Part shown: positions 42,587 through 50,521 of the stretch, one piece after another
How positions within the stretch are numbered: position 1 is the stretch's first letter
Layout of the letters: every line of letters starts with the position of its first letter
Source: Actinophytocola xinjiangensis
GTDB taxonomy: Bacteria; Actinomycetota; Actinomycetes; Mycobacteriales; Pseudonocardiaceae
Reading direction: 5' to 3'
Length of the DNA: 64,000 nt
Assembly (NCBI RefSeq): GCF_001921215.1
Contig: NZ_MSIF01000001.1
Location: 496,001-560,000 of the forward strand
Made by a program: the position numbers and the translations under genes
Notes under the pieces: generated by a model
The model's database searches: none
What the model was told of the DNA's origin: nothing
Seen by the model: only the letters and a program-made list of their open reading frames with translations

Positions 42587-43372
42587 ATGCTGGAGCGCAA
42601 CGACTACAGCCGCCTGCTGATCGACGTGGAGGCGGGCGTCGGCACCGTCACCCTCAACCGCCCCGACCACGGCAACGCCGTGGACGACGCGATGCACTCG
42701 GAGCTGACCCGGGTCTTCGACGCGGCCCGGCGCGACGAGCGGGTACGGGTGGTGGTGCTGACCGGGGCGGGCGACACGTTCTGCCGAGGCGGGGACAGCG
42801 GTCCGGACAGGACGTTCACCACCCACACCGGCCTGACCCCCATCCAGGAGGCCAGGCTGATCATCGAGTCCCTGCTGGACCTGGACAAGCCCGTCATCGC
42901 CGCCGTCAACGGCGACGCCCTCGGCCTCGGCGCGATCCTGGCGACCCTGGCCGACGTGGCGTTCGTGGTCCACTCGGCCCACCTCGGCGACCGCCACGTT
43001 CCCGGCGGCGTGACCGCCGGCAACGGCAGTGCGGCGCTCTGGCCGGCCATCATCGGCGTCAACCGCACGAAGTACCTGCTGTTCGAGGGGGCGTTGCTCA
43101 CCGCCGCCGAGGCGGTCGACCTCGGCCTGGCCCACGAGGCGGTCGACGAGGCCCTCCCGGCGGCGCTGGCCCTGGCGGCCCGCTGGTCGGCCCGGCCACC
43201 GTTCGCCCTGCGCAGCACGAAGTCGGTCATCAACCTGCACCTCAAGGAGGCGGCGGCCCGAGCGCTGGCGCCCGGCCTGGCCCTGGAGGAACAGGCCCTG
43301 GCCGGCCCGGAGTTCGCCCGCCGCCGGTCAACCGAAGGGACCCCCACATGCTCGACTTCACCGGCCAGGTAG
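42587..43372 (+). CDS. crotonase-family protein lacking canonical hydratase glutamates
   Basis: A 261-aa enoyl-CoA hydratase/isomerase superfamily member with the oxyanion-hole region CRGGDSG and AVNGDALGLGAILATLADV. Where hydratases have Glu in GGGCELA it has Ile (GLGAILA), and the second Glu of PExxxG is Asp or absent (LGDRHVPGG). Simple hydration is therefore unlikely; isomerisation, hydrolysis or C-C bond chemistry on a CoA ester is more probable. It overlaps the following SDR by 25 bases and may be co-transcribed with the GntR gene. Confidence 0.8.
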   Translation: MLERNDYSRLLIDVEAGVGTVTLNRPDHGNAVDDAMHSELTRVFDAARRDERVRVVVLTGAGDTFCRGGDSGPDRTFTTHTGLTPIQEARLIIESLLDLDKPVIAAVNGDALGLGAILATLADVAFVVHSAHLGDRHVPGGVTAGNGSAALWPAIIGVNRTKYLLFEGALLTAAEAVDLGLAHEAVDEALPAALALAARWSARPPFALRSTKSVINLHLKEAAARALAPGLALEEQALAGPEFARRRSTEGTPTCSTSPAR

Positions 43373-44268
43373 CCATCGTCACCGGGGCCGGCAACGGCCT
43401 GGGCCGCCGGTACGCGCTGGACCTGGCTCGCCGAGGCGCCAGGGTCGTGGTCAACGACATCGGCGTCGGCGTCGACGGTACGTCCACAGCGGACACCCCG
43501 GCCGAACGCGTGGTCACCGAGATCCGCGACGCCGGTGGCGACGCCGTCGCGGCCCCGGCGACGGTGGCCGACGTGGCGGGTGGACAGTCGATCGTGGACC
43601 GGACACTGGACGCCTACGGCCGCCTGGACATCCTGATCAACAACGCCGGCATCGCCAGGACGAACCTGTTCACCGACGTCCGGTACGAGGATGTTCTGGC
43701 GTCCCTGCACGTCCACCTGCTGGGGGCGTTCCACCTGCTCCTCCCCGCCTGGCGCCACCTGGGGGCGAACGGCGGCGGAGCGGTGGTCAACACGACCTCG
43801 GCGGTGGGCATGTTCGGCCAACGCCGCTCCAGCGTGTACGCCGCGGGCAAGATGGGGATCGTGGGCCTGACCAGGGTCCTGGCCCTGGAGGGCGAGGAGC
43901 ATGGTGTCCGCGTCAACGCGATCGCGCCGGTGGCCAGCTCCCGCATGGCCGCCGAGGTCTACGGCCGGCTGGACCCCAAGCTGGACCCCACGTTCGTCTC
44001 CGCCGTGGTCCTGGCCATGGCCCACCCCACCAGCACCGTCAGCGGCGAGGTCGTCTCGGCCGGTGGTGGCCGGATCTCCCGCCTGATGCTCGCCGCCACC
44101 GAGGGCCACTTCGACCCCGCCCTGGACGACGTCACCGCCGCCGCCGCTCTCACCGACGTGTGCGCCGACCAACGGGTCGCCGCCGTCCCCGGCTGCGCCA
44201 TGGACGAGATCGACCTGATCCGGGCCAGCTACCCCGACCTCGCCGACTTCCGCATGCGGCCGCGCTGA
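43348..44268 (+). CDS. short-chain dehydrogenase/reductase
   Basis: A 306-aa SDR with the cofactor loop GAGNGLG near residue 11 and the catalytic Ser/Tyr/Lys set in TTSAVGMFGQRRSSVYAAGK. It has an insert and a C-terminal extension of about 50 residues typical of the multifunctional-enzyme-type 3-hydroxyacyl-CoA dehydrogenase-like SDRs (RYALDLARRGARVVVNDIGVG). Likely oxidises a hydroxyacyl-CoA produced by the neighbouring crotonase. Ends 33 bases before a strong bidirectional terminator. Confidence 0.85.
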   Translation: MLDFTGQVAIVTGAGNGLGRRYALDLARRGARVVVNDIGVGVDGTSTADTPAERVVTEIRDAGGDAVAAPATVADVAGGQSIVDRTLDAYGRLDILINNAGIARTNLFTDVRYEDVLASLHVHLLGAFHLLLPAWRHLGANGGGAVVNTTSAVGMFGQRRSSVYAAGKMGIVGLTRVLALEGEEHGVRVNAIAPVASSRMAAEVYGRLDPKLDPTFVSAVVLAMAHPTSTVSGEVVSAGGGRISRLMLAATEGHFDPALDDVTAAAALTDVCADQRVAAVPGCAMDEIDLIRASYPDLADFRMRPR

Positions 44269-44300
44269 CCACCGGCACGCGCCGGGCCGGCACCGGGGAT

Positions 44301-44332
44301 TCACGGGGCAGGGCGTCAGCCCTGCCCCGTGA
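44301..44332. terminator. bidirectional terminator between convergent genes
   Basis: A perfect 14-bp stem, TCACGGGGCAGGGC (44301-44314) and GCCCTGCCCCGTGA (44319-44332), has a four-base loop. It sits in the 66-base gap between the plus-strand SDR and the minus-strand lipoyl gene, so it can end both transcripts. Confidence 0.8.
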
Positions 44333-44334
44333 TC

Positions 44335-44571
44335 TCAGGCCTCGATGACGCAGAGGAGTTCGCGGACCTCGATGACGTCGCCGGCGTCGCCCTGGAGGTC
44401 GCGGACCACGCCGGTGTGGGGCGCGGTGATGACCTGGCGGGCCTTCTCCGCCTCGATCTCCACCAGGTCGGCGCCTTCGGTGACCTGTTCGCCGTCCTCG
44501 ACGTACCAGTCGATGATCTCGGCGTCGCTCATGCCCATCGACAGTTGGGGCAGGCGTACCTCGTGTCGCAC
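44335..44571 (-). CDS. free-standing lipoyl/biotinyl-domain protein
   Basis: A 78-aa single lipoyl domain with the modifiable Lys43 in EAEKARQV and the usual glycine turn PHTGVV. It lacks the peripheral-subunit-binding and catalytic parts of an E2 acyltransferase. It lies 22 bases after the E1 beta stop. It would accept the acyl or hydroxyalkyl group from the E1 pair. The acyltransferase and E3 must come from elsewhere, or the group is used in another way. Confidence 0.87.
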   Translation of the reverse strand: MRHEVRLPQLSMGMSDAEIIDWYVEDGEQVTEGADLVEIEAEKARQVITAPHTGVVRDLQGDAGDVIEVRELLCVIEA

Positions 44572-44592
44572 GTGTTGTCCTTTCGAGCGGGG

Positions 44593-45594
44593 TCAGCCGG
44601 CCAGTGCTCGGCGCACGGCGGCGATCACCTTGTCCTTGTTGGGGTAGATCTGCTTCTCCAGCGCCGGGCTGAACGGCACGTGGGTGTCGTCGGTGGTCAC
44701 GCGGATGACGGGGCCGCGCAGGGAGGCGAAGCACTCCTCGACCACTCGCGCGGCGATCTCGCTGGCGGCACTGCACGTGCGGTTGGCGGGGTCCACGACG
44801 ACCAGGCGGCCGGTGCGGGTGACCGACTCCAGGATCGTGGGCCAGTCCATGGGAACCAGCGTCCTGGGGTCGATGACCTCGGCACTGACGCCGTCGGCCG
44901 ACAGCTCCTCGGCGGCCTGCTCGGCCAGGAACGCTCCCAGGCCGATGCCGACCACGGTGACGTCGGTGCCGGGGCGGCGCACGGCCGCCCTGCCCAGCGG
45001 CACGAGGTGGTCCTCGGCGGTGGGGATCGGTCCCCGGCCCTTGCGGCCCCACAGGTTCGCGTCCTCGAAGCACAGCACCGGGTTGTCGTCGCGGATGGCG
45101 GACTTGAGCAGGCCCAGCAGGTCCGGGGCCGTCGACGGCAGGATGATCTTCAGGCCGGGGACGTTCATGAACATCGGGTACGGGCGGTCGGCGTGGTGCC
45201 CGGCCGTACCCCCGTGGTAGTACAGGGCCGACCGGACGACGACCGGCAGTGTCGCCTGGCCGCCGAACATGTACCGGGCCTTCGCCAGCTGGGACACGAA
45301 CTGGTCCATCGCGCCGAACACGAAGCTCGCGACAGTCAGGTCGATGATCGGGCGCAGGCCGGCCATCGCCGCGCCGGCCGCGACGCCGATCGAGCCGGCC
45401 TCGGCCAGGGGGAGGTCGCGGACCCGGGACGGGCCGAAGGTCTCCAGCGCCCCGGCCGCCGCGCCGAACACGTTGGCGCGCAGGTCCTGGCCCATCAGGA
45501 TCACCCGCTCGTCGCGGGCCATCTCCTCGTTCTGCGCGCGGTTGATCGCTTGCAGGAAGCCGAGCTGCTTGACCCTGGTCCTGGCGGCGGTCAT
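44593..45594 (-). CDS. 2-oxoacid dehydrogenase / acetoin-type E1 subunit beta
   Basis: A 333-aa transketolase-type E1 beta subunit (GQDLRANVFGAAAGAL, LPLAEAGSIGVAAGAAMAGLRPI, the C-terminal VPFSPALEKQIYPNKDKV). It forms the heterotetramer with E1 alpha for thiamine-diphosphate-dependent decarboxylation of a 2-oxoacid or cleavage of an acyloin. ATG overlaps the alpha-subunit stop by four bases. Confidence 0.88.
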   Translation of the reverse strand: MTAARTRVKQLGFLQAINRAQNEEMARDERVILMGQDLRANVFGAAAGALETFGPSRVRDLPLAEAGSIGVAAGAAMAGLRPIIDLTVASFVFGAMDQFVSQLAKARYMFGGQATLPVVVRSALYYHGGTAGHHADRPYPMFMNVPGLKIILPSTAPDLLGLLKSAIRDDNPVLCFEDANLWGRKGRGPIPTAEDHLVPLGRAAVRRPGTDVTVVGIGLGAFLAEQAAEELSADGVSAEVIDPRTLVPMDWPTILESVTRTGRLVVVDPANRTCSAASEIAARVVEECFASLRGPVIRVTTDDTHVPFSPALEKQIYPNKDKVIAAVRRALAG

Positions 45595-46625
45595 CGGGTC
45601 TCCTCCGGGGACGGGGCGTAGACATCGGCGTAGGCCGCCTCCGGCGGCGGGAACGGGGACCGCCTGGCGAACTCGACCGCCTCGTCCACCTCGGACTTCA
45701 CGGACGAGTGCAGGGCCACCAGTTCCTCCTCGGTGGCCACGCCCCAGGCGATCAGCCTGTCGTGGAACAGGGTCACCGGGTCGACCGTGTCGAACCAGGT
45801 GTCCACAACGGACTGGTCGCGGTAGGGGCGGGACACCACCAGGCCGTAGGCGTGCTCGTGGAAGCGGTAGGTCTTCGCCTCGACCAGGCTCGGGCCGTCG
45901 CCGGCGCGGGCGCGGGCGACGGCCTCGCGGGTCGCCCGGTACACGGCGAGCACGTCCTGGCCGTCGACGACCGTCCCCGGCATCGAGTAGCCGGCCGCCC
46001 TGGTGGCCACGTCGGGCACCGACAGCGACTCCTCGGAGGTCAGGCTGACCGCGTAGCCGTTGTTCTCGCAGAAGTAGATCACCGGCAGCTTCCAGATGCC
46101 GGCCATGTTCATCGACTCGTGCAGCACGCCCTCGCTGGCCGCGCCGTCGCCGAAGAAGCACAGCGCCACCTGGTCGGTGCCGCGCACCTGGGCGGCCAGG
46201 CCCGCGCCGGTGGCGACCGGGATGGCCGAGCCGACGATGCCGGACTCGCCGAGGCTGCCGACGGAGAAGTCGGCCAGGTGCATGCTGCCGCCCTTGCCGC
46301 CGCACACGCCGGTCGCCTTGCCGAGCAGTTCGGCCATCAGCGCGTCCAGGTTGGCGCCCTTGGCGATGGGGTGCCCGTGCGAGCGGTGGTTGCCGGTCAT
46401 GTAGTCGGCGTTCCCGGTGGCCAGGCACGCGCCGACGACCGCCGCCTCCTGTCCGATCGACAGGTGCACCATCGCCGGCAGCTCGCCGGCGTGGAACAGC
46501 GCGATCGTCGCCTCCTCGAACAGCCGCACGCGCTGCATCCGGCGCATCATCTCCAGCGCGAGCTGGCGGCCCGGCGCGTCGGAGAACTCGGCGGGCGGGG
46601 CACCGGTATCGGCGCTGACGGTCAT
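45591..46625 (-). CDS. 2-oxoacid dehydrogenase / acetoin-type E1 subunit alpha
   Basis: A 344-aa E1 alpha subunit with the thiamine-diphosphate motif GDGAASEGVLHE running to ENNGYAV (about residues 165-198), and GGKGGSMHLAD near 118. The latter and the HAGELPAMVHLSIGQEA start resemble acetoin dehydrogenase/pyruvate E1 proteins. It starts the three-gene operon alpha, beta, lipoyl, divergent from ribBA across a region with two operator-like boxes. Confidence 0.88.
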   Translation of the reverse strand: MTVSADTGAPPAEFSDAPGRQLALEMMRRMQRVRLFEEATIALFHAGELPAMVHLSIGQEAAVVGACLATGNADYMTGNHRSHGHPIAKGANLDALMAELLGKATGVCGGKGGSMHLADFSVGSLGESGIVGSAIPVATGAGLAAQVRGTDQVALCFFGDGAASEGVLHESMNMAGIWKLPVIYFCENNGYAVSLTSEESLSVPDVATRAAGYSMPGTVVDGQDVLAVYRATREAVARARAGDGPSLVEAKTYRFHEHAYGLVVSRPYRDQSVVDTWFDTVDPVTLFHDRLIAWGVATEEELVALHSSVKSEVDEAVEFARRSPFPPPEAAYADVYAPSPEETR

Positions 46626-46694
46626 CTCACCAACCCCTGTCGTGTTTCGGTGTGGCGCCGTCAATCTAGGTTCCGACCAGCGTCGATGGCAATA

Positions 46695-46712
46695 GTCAGC
46701 GTAAACGTTGAC
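46695..46712. promoter_or_regulatory. operator-like box 1 in the E1-ribBA divergent region
   Basis: GTCAGCGTAAACGTTGAC is an 18-bp interrupted dyad (GTCA-n-CGT-nn-ACG-n-TGAC). It lies between the divergent E1 alpha and ribBA genes. A related sequence occurs in the divergent region at 59401-59423, suggesting one regulator. The TetR-family protein at 53236 is the best local candidate. Confidence 0.55.
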
Positions 46713-46740
46713 GCAGGAACTTCGCCGGGCTACCGTCTTC

Positions 46741-46758
46741 GTCAACACAAACGATGAC
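46741..46758. promoter_or_regulatory. operator-like box 2 before ribBA
   Basis: GTCAACACAAACGATGAC repeats the GTCA...TGAC arms of box 1 with the same 18-bp length, 46 bp (centre to centre) further on and 15 bases before the ribBA start. Its position over the ribBA leader would suit repression. Confidence 0.45.
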
Positions 46759-46773
46759 GCGAGGAGCCACGGG

Positions 46774-48009
46774 ATGGCTGGCAGGTTGCACGACGCGCTG
46801 GACGCCGTGGCGCACGGCGAGTTCGTCGTCGTCGTCGACGCGGCGGACCGGGAGAACGAGGCCGACCTCGTCCTGGCCGCCACCCACATGACACCGGAGA
46901 AGATGGCCTTCCTGCTGCGGCACTGCTCGGGGATCGTCTGCGTGCCGATGACCCACGAGCGCGCCGACGCCCTCGACCTGCCGCTGATGGTCGCCGACAA
47001 CACCGAGCGGCACAGCACGGCCTTCACCGTCAGTGTCGACGCCCTCGAACGCACCACCACCGGCGTGTGCGCGGCCGACCGGTCGGTCACCGCCCGCCGG
47101 CTCGCCGACCCCGACGCCACCCCCGGTGACTTCTCCCGCCCCGGGCACATGTTCCCGCTGCGCGCCCACCCCGACGGGGTCCTTGGCCGCACCGGGCACA
47201 CCGAGGCCGCCGTCGACCTCGCCCGGCTGGCCGGGATCGAACCGGTCATGGTCATCTGCGAGCTGACCCGACCGGACGGCGCCATGGTCCGGGGCGAGGA
47301 CATCGCCGAGTTCGCCCGGCGCTACGACCTCACGGTCGTGGACATCCGGGAGATCGTCGAGGCCCGCCGCCGCGAGCGCGAGGTGCCCAGCATCCCGCTG
47401 CCCACCGCCTACGGCGAGTTCGTCGCCGACCTCGTCCACACCGGACCCGAGGGCGAGGAGCACCTGGTGCTGCGCCTGGGCGACCTGTCCACCGGCGAGC
47501 CCGTCCTGGTGCGGGTGCACTCCGAGTGCGCGACCGGTGACCTGTTCTCCTCACTGCGCTGCGACTGCGGCGAACAACTGCGCGCGAGCCTGGCGACCAT
47601 CGCCGAGGCCGGACGCGGCGTGCTGGTCTACGAACGCGGCCACGAGGGCCGGGGGATCGGGCTGGCCGACAAGTTCCGCGCCTACGCCCTGCAGGACCGG
47701 GGCGCGGACACCGTCGACGCCAACCTGCGCCTCGGACACCCGCCGGACGCGCGGGACTTCGGCCCGGCCGCCGAGGTGCTGACCGGTCTCGGGCTGCACG
47801 AGGTCGTGCTGCTGACCAACAACCCGGACAAGGTGGCGGCCCTGCGCGCGGCGGGCCTGCTGGTCACCGTCCGTCCACTGCGCACGGTGCCCGCGCCGCA
47901 GAACGTCCACTACCTGCACACCAAGCAGGTCCGGTTGGGCCACGACCTCGCCCTCGACGGCGACGCGCTGGCCTCGACCGGCACCACAGACCGAAGGGAG
48001 CCGTGGTGA
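46774..48009 (+). CDS. ribBA: bifunctional DHBP synthase / GTP cyclohydrolase II (RibBA)
   Basis: A 411-aa riboflavin-biosynthesis enzyme. Residues about 1-200 form 3,4-dihydroxy-2-butanone-4-phosphate synthase (DRENEADLVLAA, the acidic DxRExE-type site). Residues 205-400 are GTP cyclohydrolase II with the zinc cysteines in ECATGDLFSSLRCDCG and the ERGHEGRGIG loop. It makes both flavin precursors. Other rib genes are absent; it is directly followed by flavin reductase and flavin-dependent monooxygenase genes. It therefore looks like a dedicated flavin-supply gene for this island. ATG at 46774 has GAGGAG upstream. Confidence 0.92.
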   Translation: MAGRLHDALDAVAHGEFVVVVDAADRENEADLVLAATHMTPEKMAFLLRHCSGIVCVPMTHERADALDLPLMVADNTERHSTAFTVSVDALERTTTGVCAADRSVTARRLADPDATPGDFSRPGHMFPLRAHPDGVLGRTGHTEAAVDLARLAGIEPVMVICELTRPDGAMVRGEDIAEFARRYDLTVVDIREIVEARRREREVPSIPLPTAYGEFVADLVHTGPEGEEHLVLRLGDLSTGEPVLVRVHSECATGDLFSSLRCDCGEQLRASLATIAEAGRGVLVYERGHEGRGIGLADKFRAYALQDRGADTVDANLRLGHPPDARDFGPAAEVLTGLGLHEVVLLTNNPDKVAALRAAGLLVTVRPLRTVPAPQNVHYLHTKQVRLGHDLALDGDALASTGTTDRREPW

Positions 48010-48530
48010 CCGCGATGCGGGAGCAGGAGGTGTCCCCGGACCGGCTGCGCCAGGTGATGCGGCACGTGCCGACCGGTGTCGCGGTCGTCGCCGCGGCGAC
48101 CCCGGACGGTCCGGTCGGTCTGGCCGTCGGCTCGTTCGTCTCGGTGTCGCTCACGCCGCCGCTGGTCGGGTTCTTCGTCGCGCACGCGTCGACGACCTGG
48201 CCGGTGATCGAACCGCACGGCCGGTTCTGCGTCAACGTCCTCGGCGAGGAGGGCGAGGACACCTGCCGCGCCTTCGCCGTCTCCGGCGGCGACAAGTTCG
48301 CCGGGGTGACCTGGCGGCCCTCGCCGGCCGGTTCACCGGTGCTGGACAACGCGCTCGCGTGGTTCGACTGCACCACCAACACGATCAGCGACGCGGGCGA
48401 CCACCGCTTCGTGCTCGCCGACGTGCACGACCTGTCCGTACGCCCCGCCGGCGGGCCGCTGGTGTTCTGCCACGGCACCTACCAGCGGTTGGGGAACGGG
48501 CCAACCACCGATGTCAAGGGAAGGGTCTGA
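48006..48530 (+). CDS. flavin reductase (FMN-binding split-barrel)
   Basis: A 174-aa flavin:NAD(P)H reductase (HpaC/DIM6-NTAB type): VPTGVAVVAAATPDG, GLAVGSFVSVSLTPPLVGFFV, and the C-terminal GPLVFCHGTYQRL. It would provide reduced FMN to the luciferase-like monooxygenases that follow. GTG at 48006 overlaps the ribBA stop (GTGA) with AGGGAG upstream; GTG at 48003 is also possible. Confidence 0.88.
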   Translation: MTAMREQEVSPDRLRQVMRHVPTGVAVVAAATPDGPVGLAVGSFVSVSLTPPLVGFFVAHASTTWPVIEPHGRFCVNVLGEEGEDTCRAFAVSGGDKFAGVTWRPSPAGSPVLDNALAWFDCTTNTISDAGDHRFVLADVHDLSVRPAGGPLVFCHGTYQRLGNGPTTDVKGRV

Positions 48531-48536
48531 GGCTCG

Positions 48537-49643
48537 ATGCGAGTCGGATACACCACCATCTTCCAGGGCGGCGGGGACCCCGCCGACGACCAGCGCGTCT
48601 ACACCGACGAACTGCGCCTGTGCGATCTGGCCGAGCCGCTCGGCTTCGAGATGCTCTGGGGCGTCGAACACCACTTCACGTCCTACACGATGTGTCCGGA
48701 CCCGGTGCAGTTCCTGTCCTACATGGCCGGTCGCACCAAGGACATCCTGCTGGGCTCCGGCGCGGTGATCCTGCCGTGGCACGACCCGGTACGGGTCGCC
48801 GAGCAGGTCACCATGCTGGACCTGATGAGCGGCGGGCGGTTCATCTTCGGCATGGGCCGGGGCCTTGGCCGGATCGAGTTCGAGGGCCTGCGGGTGCCGA
48901 TGGACGAGTCGCGGGCGCGGTTCGTCGAGTCCGCCGAGATCGTCATGCGCGCGCTGGAGACCGGCGTGCTGGAGGCCGACGGGCAGTACTACCAGATCCC
49001 GCGCCGCGACCTGCGTCCCCAGCCGACGAAGTCGTTCCGCGACAGGATCTACGCGGCGGCCGTGTCGCCGGAGTCGGTGCGGATCATGGCCGACGTCGGC
49101 GCCGGCATCCTGATCAACCCGCAGAAGGACTGGCAGGAGGTGTCCGAGGACATGCGCACCTACCGCCAGCAGTTCCGCGAGCTCAAGGGCACCGAGGCGC
49201 CGGCGCCGATGGTCACCGGCTGGGTGTGCTGCGACGAGGACCCGGTCAAGGCCAAGGACATGGCCCAGGAGTACATCGGCGCCTACTACGAGTCGGTGAT
49301 GTCGCACTACGAGCTGGGCGGGCGGCACTTCGCCAACACCCAGGGCTACGAGTACTACCGCAACCTGGCCTCCTACATCCAGAACAAGGGCTCCAGCAAG
49401 GTCGTCGACAACTTCATCGAGCTGCAGATCTACGGCACCCCCGACGAGTGCTACGAGCGCATCGTCGACATCCGGTCCAAGGTCGGCAACGACGGGTTCA
49501 ACGCGGTGTGCTCGTTCTCCGGGATGACCCACGAGATGGCCGAGGCCAACATGCGGCTGTTCGCCGAGAAGGTCATGCCCCGGGTCAAGCAGCTGCCGGC
49601 GGTCGACTTCGCGGAGCTGGAAGCGGCGGGAGCGCAGTCGTGA
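48537..49643 (+). CDS. luciferase-like (LLM) flavin-dependent monooxygenase 1
   Basis: A 368-aa bacterial-luciferase-fold enzyme (WGVEHHFTSYTMCPDP, LGSGAVILPWHDPVRVAEQVTMLDLMSGGRF by region). It uses FMNH2 and O2, probably delivered by the reductase gene six bases upstream. Relatives include type II Baeyer-Villiger oxygenases such as the diketocamphane enzymes. With a lactonase gene directly after it, ketone-to-lactone oxidation is an attractive reading. C-terminal 100 residues are rich in aromatic residues and may form the substrate pocket. Confidence 0.85.
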   Translation: MRVGYTTIFQGGGDPADDQRVYTDELRLCDLAEPLGFEMLWGVEHHFTSYTMCPDPVQFLSYMAGRTKDILLGSGAVILPWHDPVRVAEQVTMLDLMSGGRFIFGMGRGLGRIEFEGLRVPMDESRARFVESAEIVMRALETGVLEADGQYYQIPRRDLRPQPTKSFRDRIYAAAVSPESVRIMADVGAGILINPQKDWQEVSEDMRTYRQQFRELKGTEAPAPMVTGWVCCDEDPVKAKDMAQEYIGAYYESVMSHYELGGRHFANTQGYEYYRNLASYIQNKGSSKVVDNFIELQIYGTPDECYERIVDIRSKVGNDGFNAVCSFSGMTHEMAEANMRLFAEKVMPRVKQLPAVDFAELEAAGAQS

Positions 49644-50521
49644 CCGCGCCGCGCGTCGTCGCGACCGGGCTGCGGTTCCCCGAGGGCCCGAGCTACCTGC
49701 CTGACGGCTCGGTCGCGGTGGTCGAGATGAAGGGCGAGGCGGTCAGCCTGGTCGCTCCCGACGGGACGGTCACCGTCGCCGGGGACTGCGGCGGCGGACC
49801 CAACGGCAGCGCGCTGGGCGCGGCCGGTGAGCTGTACGTGGCCAACAACGGCGGCCTGTCGGCCGAGGGCACCGGCTACTGGCACGCGCCGCGCGAGTTC
49901 GACGGGTGTGTGCAGCGGGTCGATCGGGACGGCACGGTCACCACGGTCGGCGGTGTCCTGCCCGGCCCGGCGCCGCACCGGCCCAACGACCTGTGCTTCG
50001 GCCCGGACGGCACGCTCTACGTCACCGACAGCGCCGACTGGGAGAACCTGCGTGACATCAAGCCCGGCCGGGTGGTGGCGATCGGCGCGGACGGGTCCCA
50101 GCTCGGGCACGTCGAGGTGCCGGCCATGCCCAACGGCGTGGTGTTCGGTCCGGACGGTCGGCTCTACCTGAGCCAGACGCTGACCAGGAAGGTGCTGGCC
50201 TACCAGGTTTCCGGCGGTGAGTTCGGCGAGCCGGAGCAGGTGCTGAAGGTGCCGTCGGGCATGCCGGACGGCCTGTGCTTCGACGGCCAGGGCACGTTGT
50301 ACGTGTGCGGCAGCGTCGGCAACGTCATCCACGTCTACGTCGGCCTGGAGCTCAAGGAGTCGATCGAGACCGGTGAGGGCACCCAGCCGACCAACTGCTG
50401 CGTCGGCGACGACGGCAGCCTCTATGTCACCTTCGGACTCACCGGACAGCTCGTTGCCTACGACCTCGGTCTGACGCCGACGACTGTCCACACCGGATCG
50501 ATCGCGGGAGCCGCTTCGTGA
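49640..50521 (+). CDS. SMP-30/gluconolactonase family protein (probable lactonase)
   Basis: A 293-aa six-bladed beta-propeller. Metal-ligand candidates are Glu in RFPEGPSY, Asn in HRPNDLCF and Asp in VTDSADW, in the order of SMP-30/gluconolactonases. These enzymes hydrolyse lactones. It lies between two LLM monooxygenase genes and is coupled to both by GTGA overlaps, supporting an oxygenation then ring-opening sequence. Confidence 0.85.
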   Translation: MTAPRVVATGLRFPEGPSYLPDGSVAVVEMKGEAVSLVAPDGTVTVAGDCGGGPNGSALGAAGELYVANNGGLSAEGTGYWHAPREFDGCVQRVDRDGTVTTVGGVLPGPAPHRPNDLCFGPDGTLYVTDSADWENLRDIKPGRVVAIGADGSQLGHVEVPAMPNGVVFGPDGRLYLSQTLTRKVLAYQVSGGEFGEPEQVLKVPSGMPDGLCFDGQGTLYVCGSVGNVIHVYVGLELKESIETGEGTQPTNCCVGDDGSLYVTFGLTGQLVAYDLGLTPTTVHTGSIAGAAS

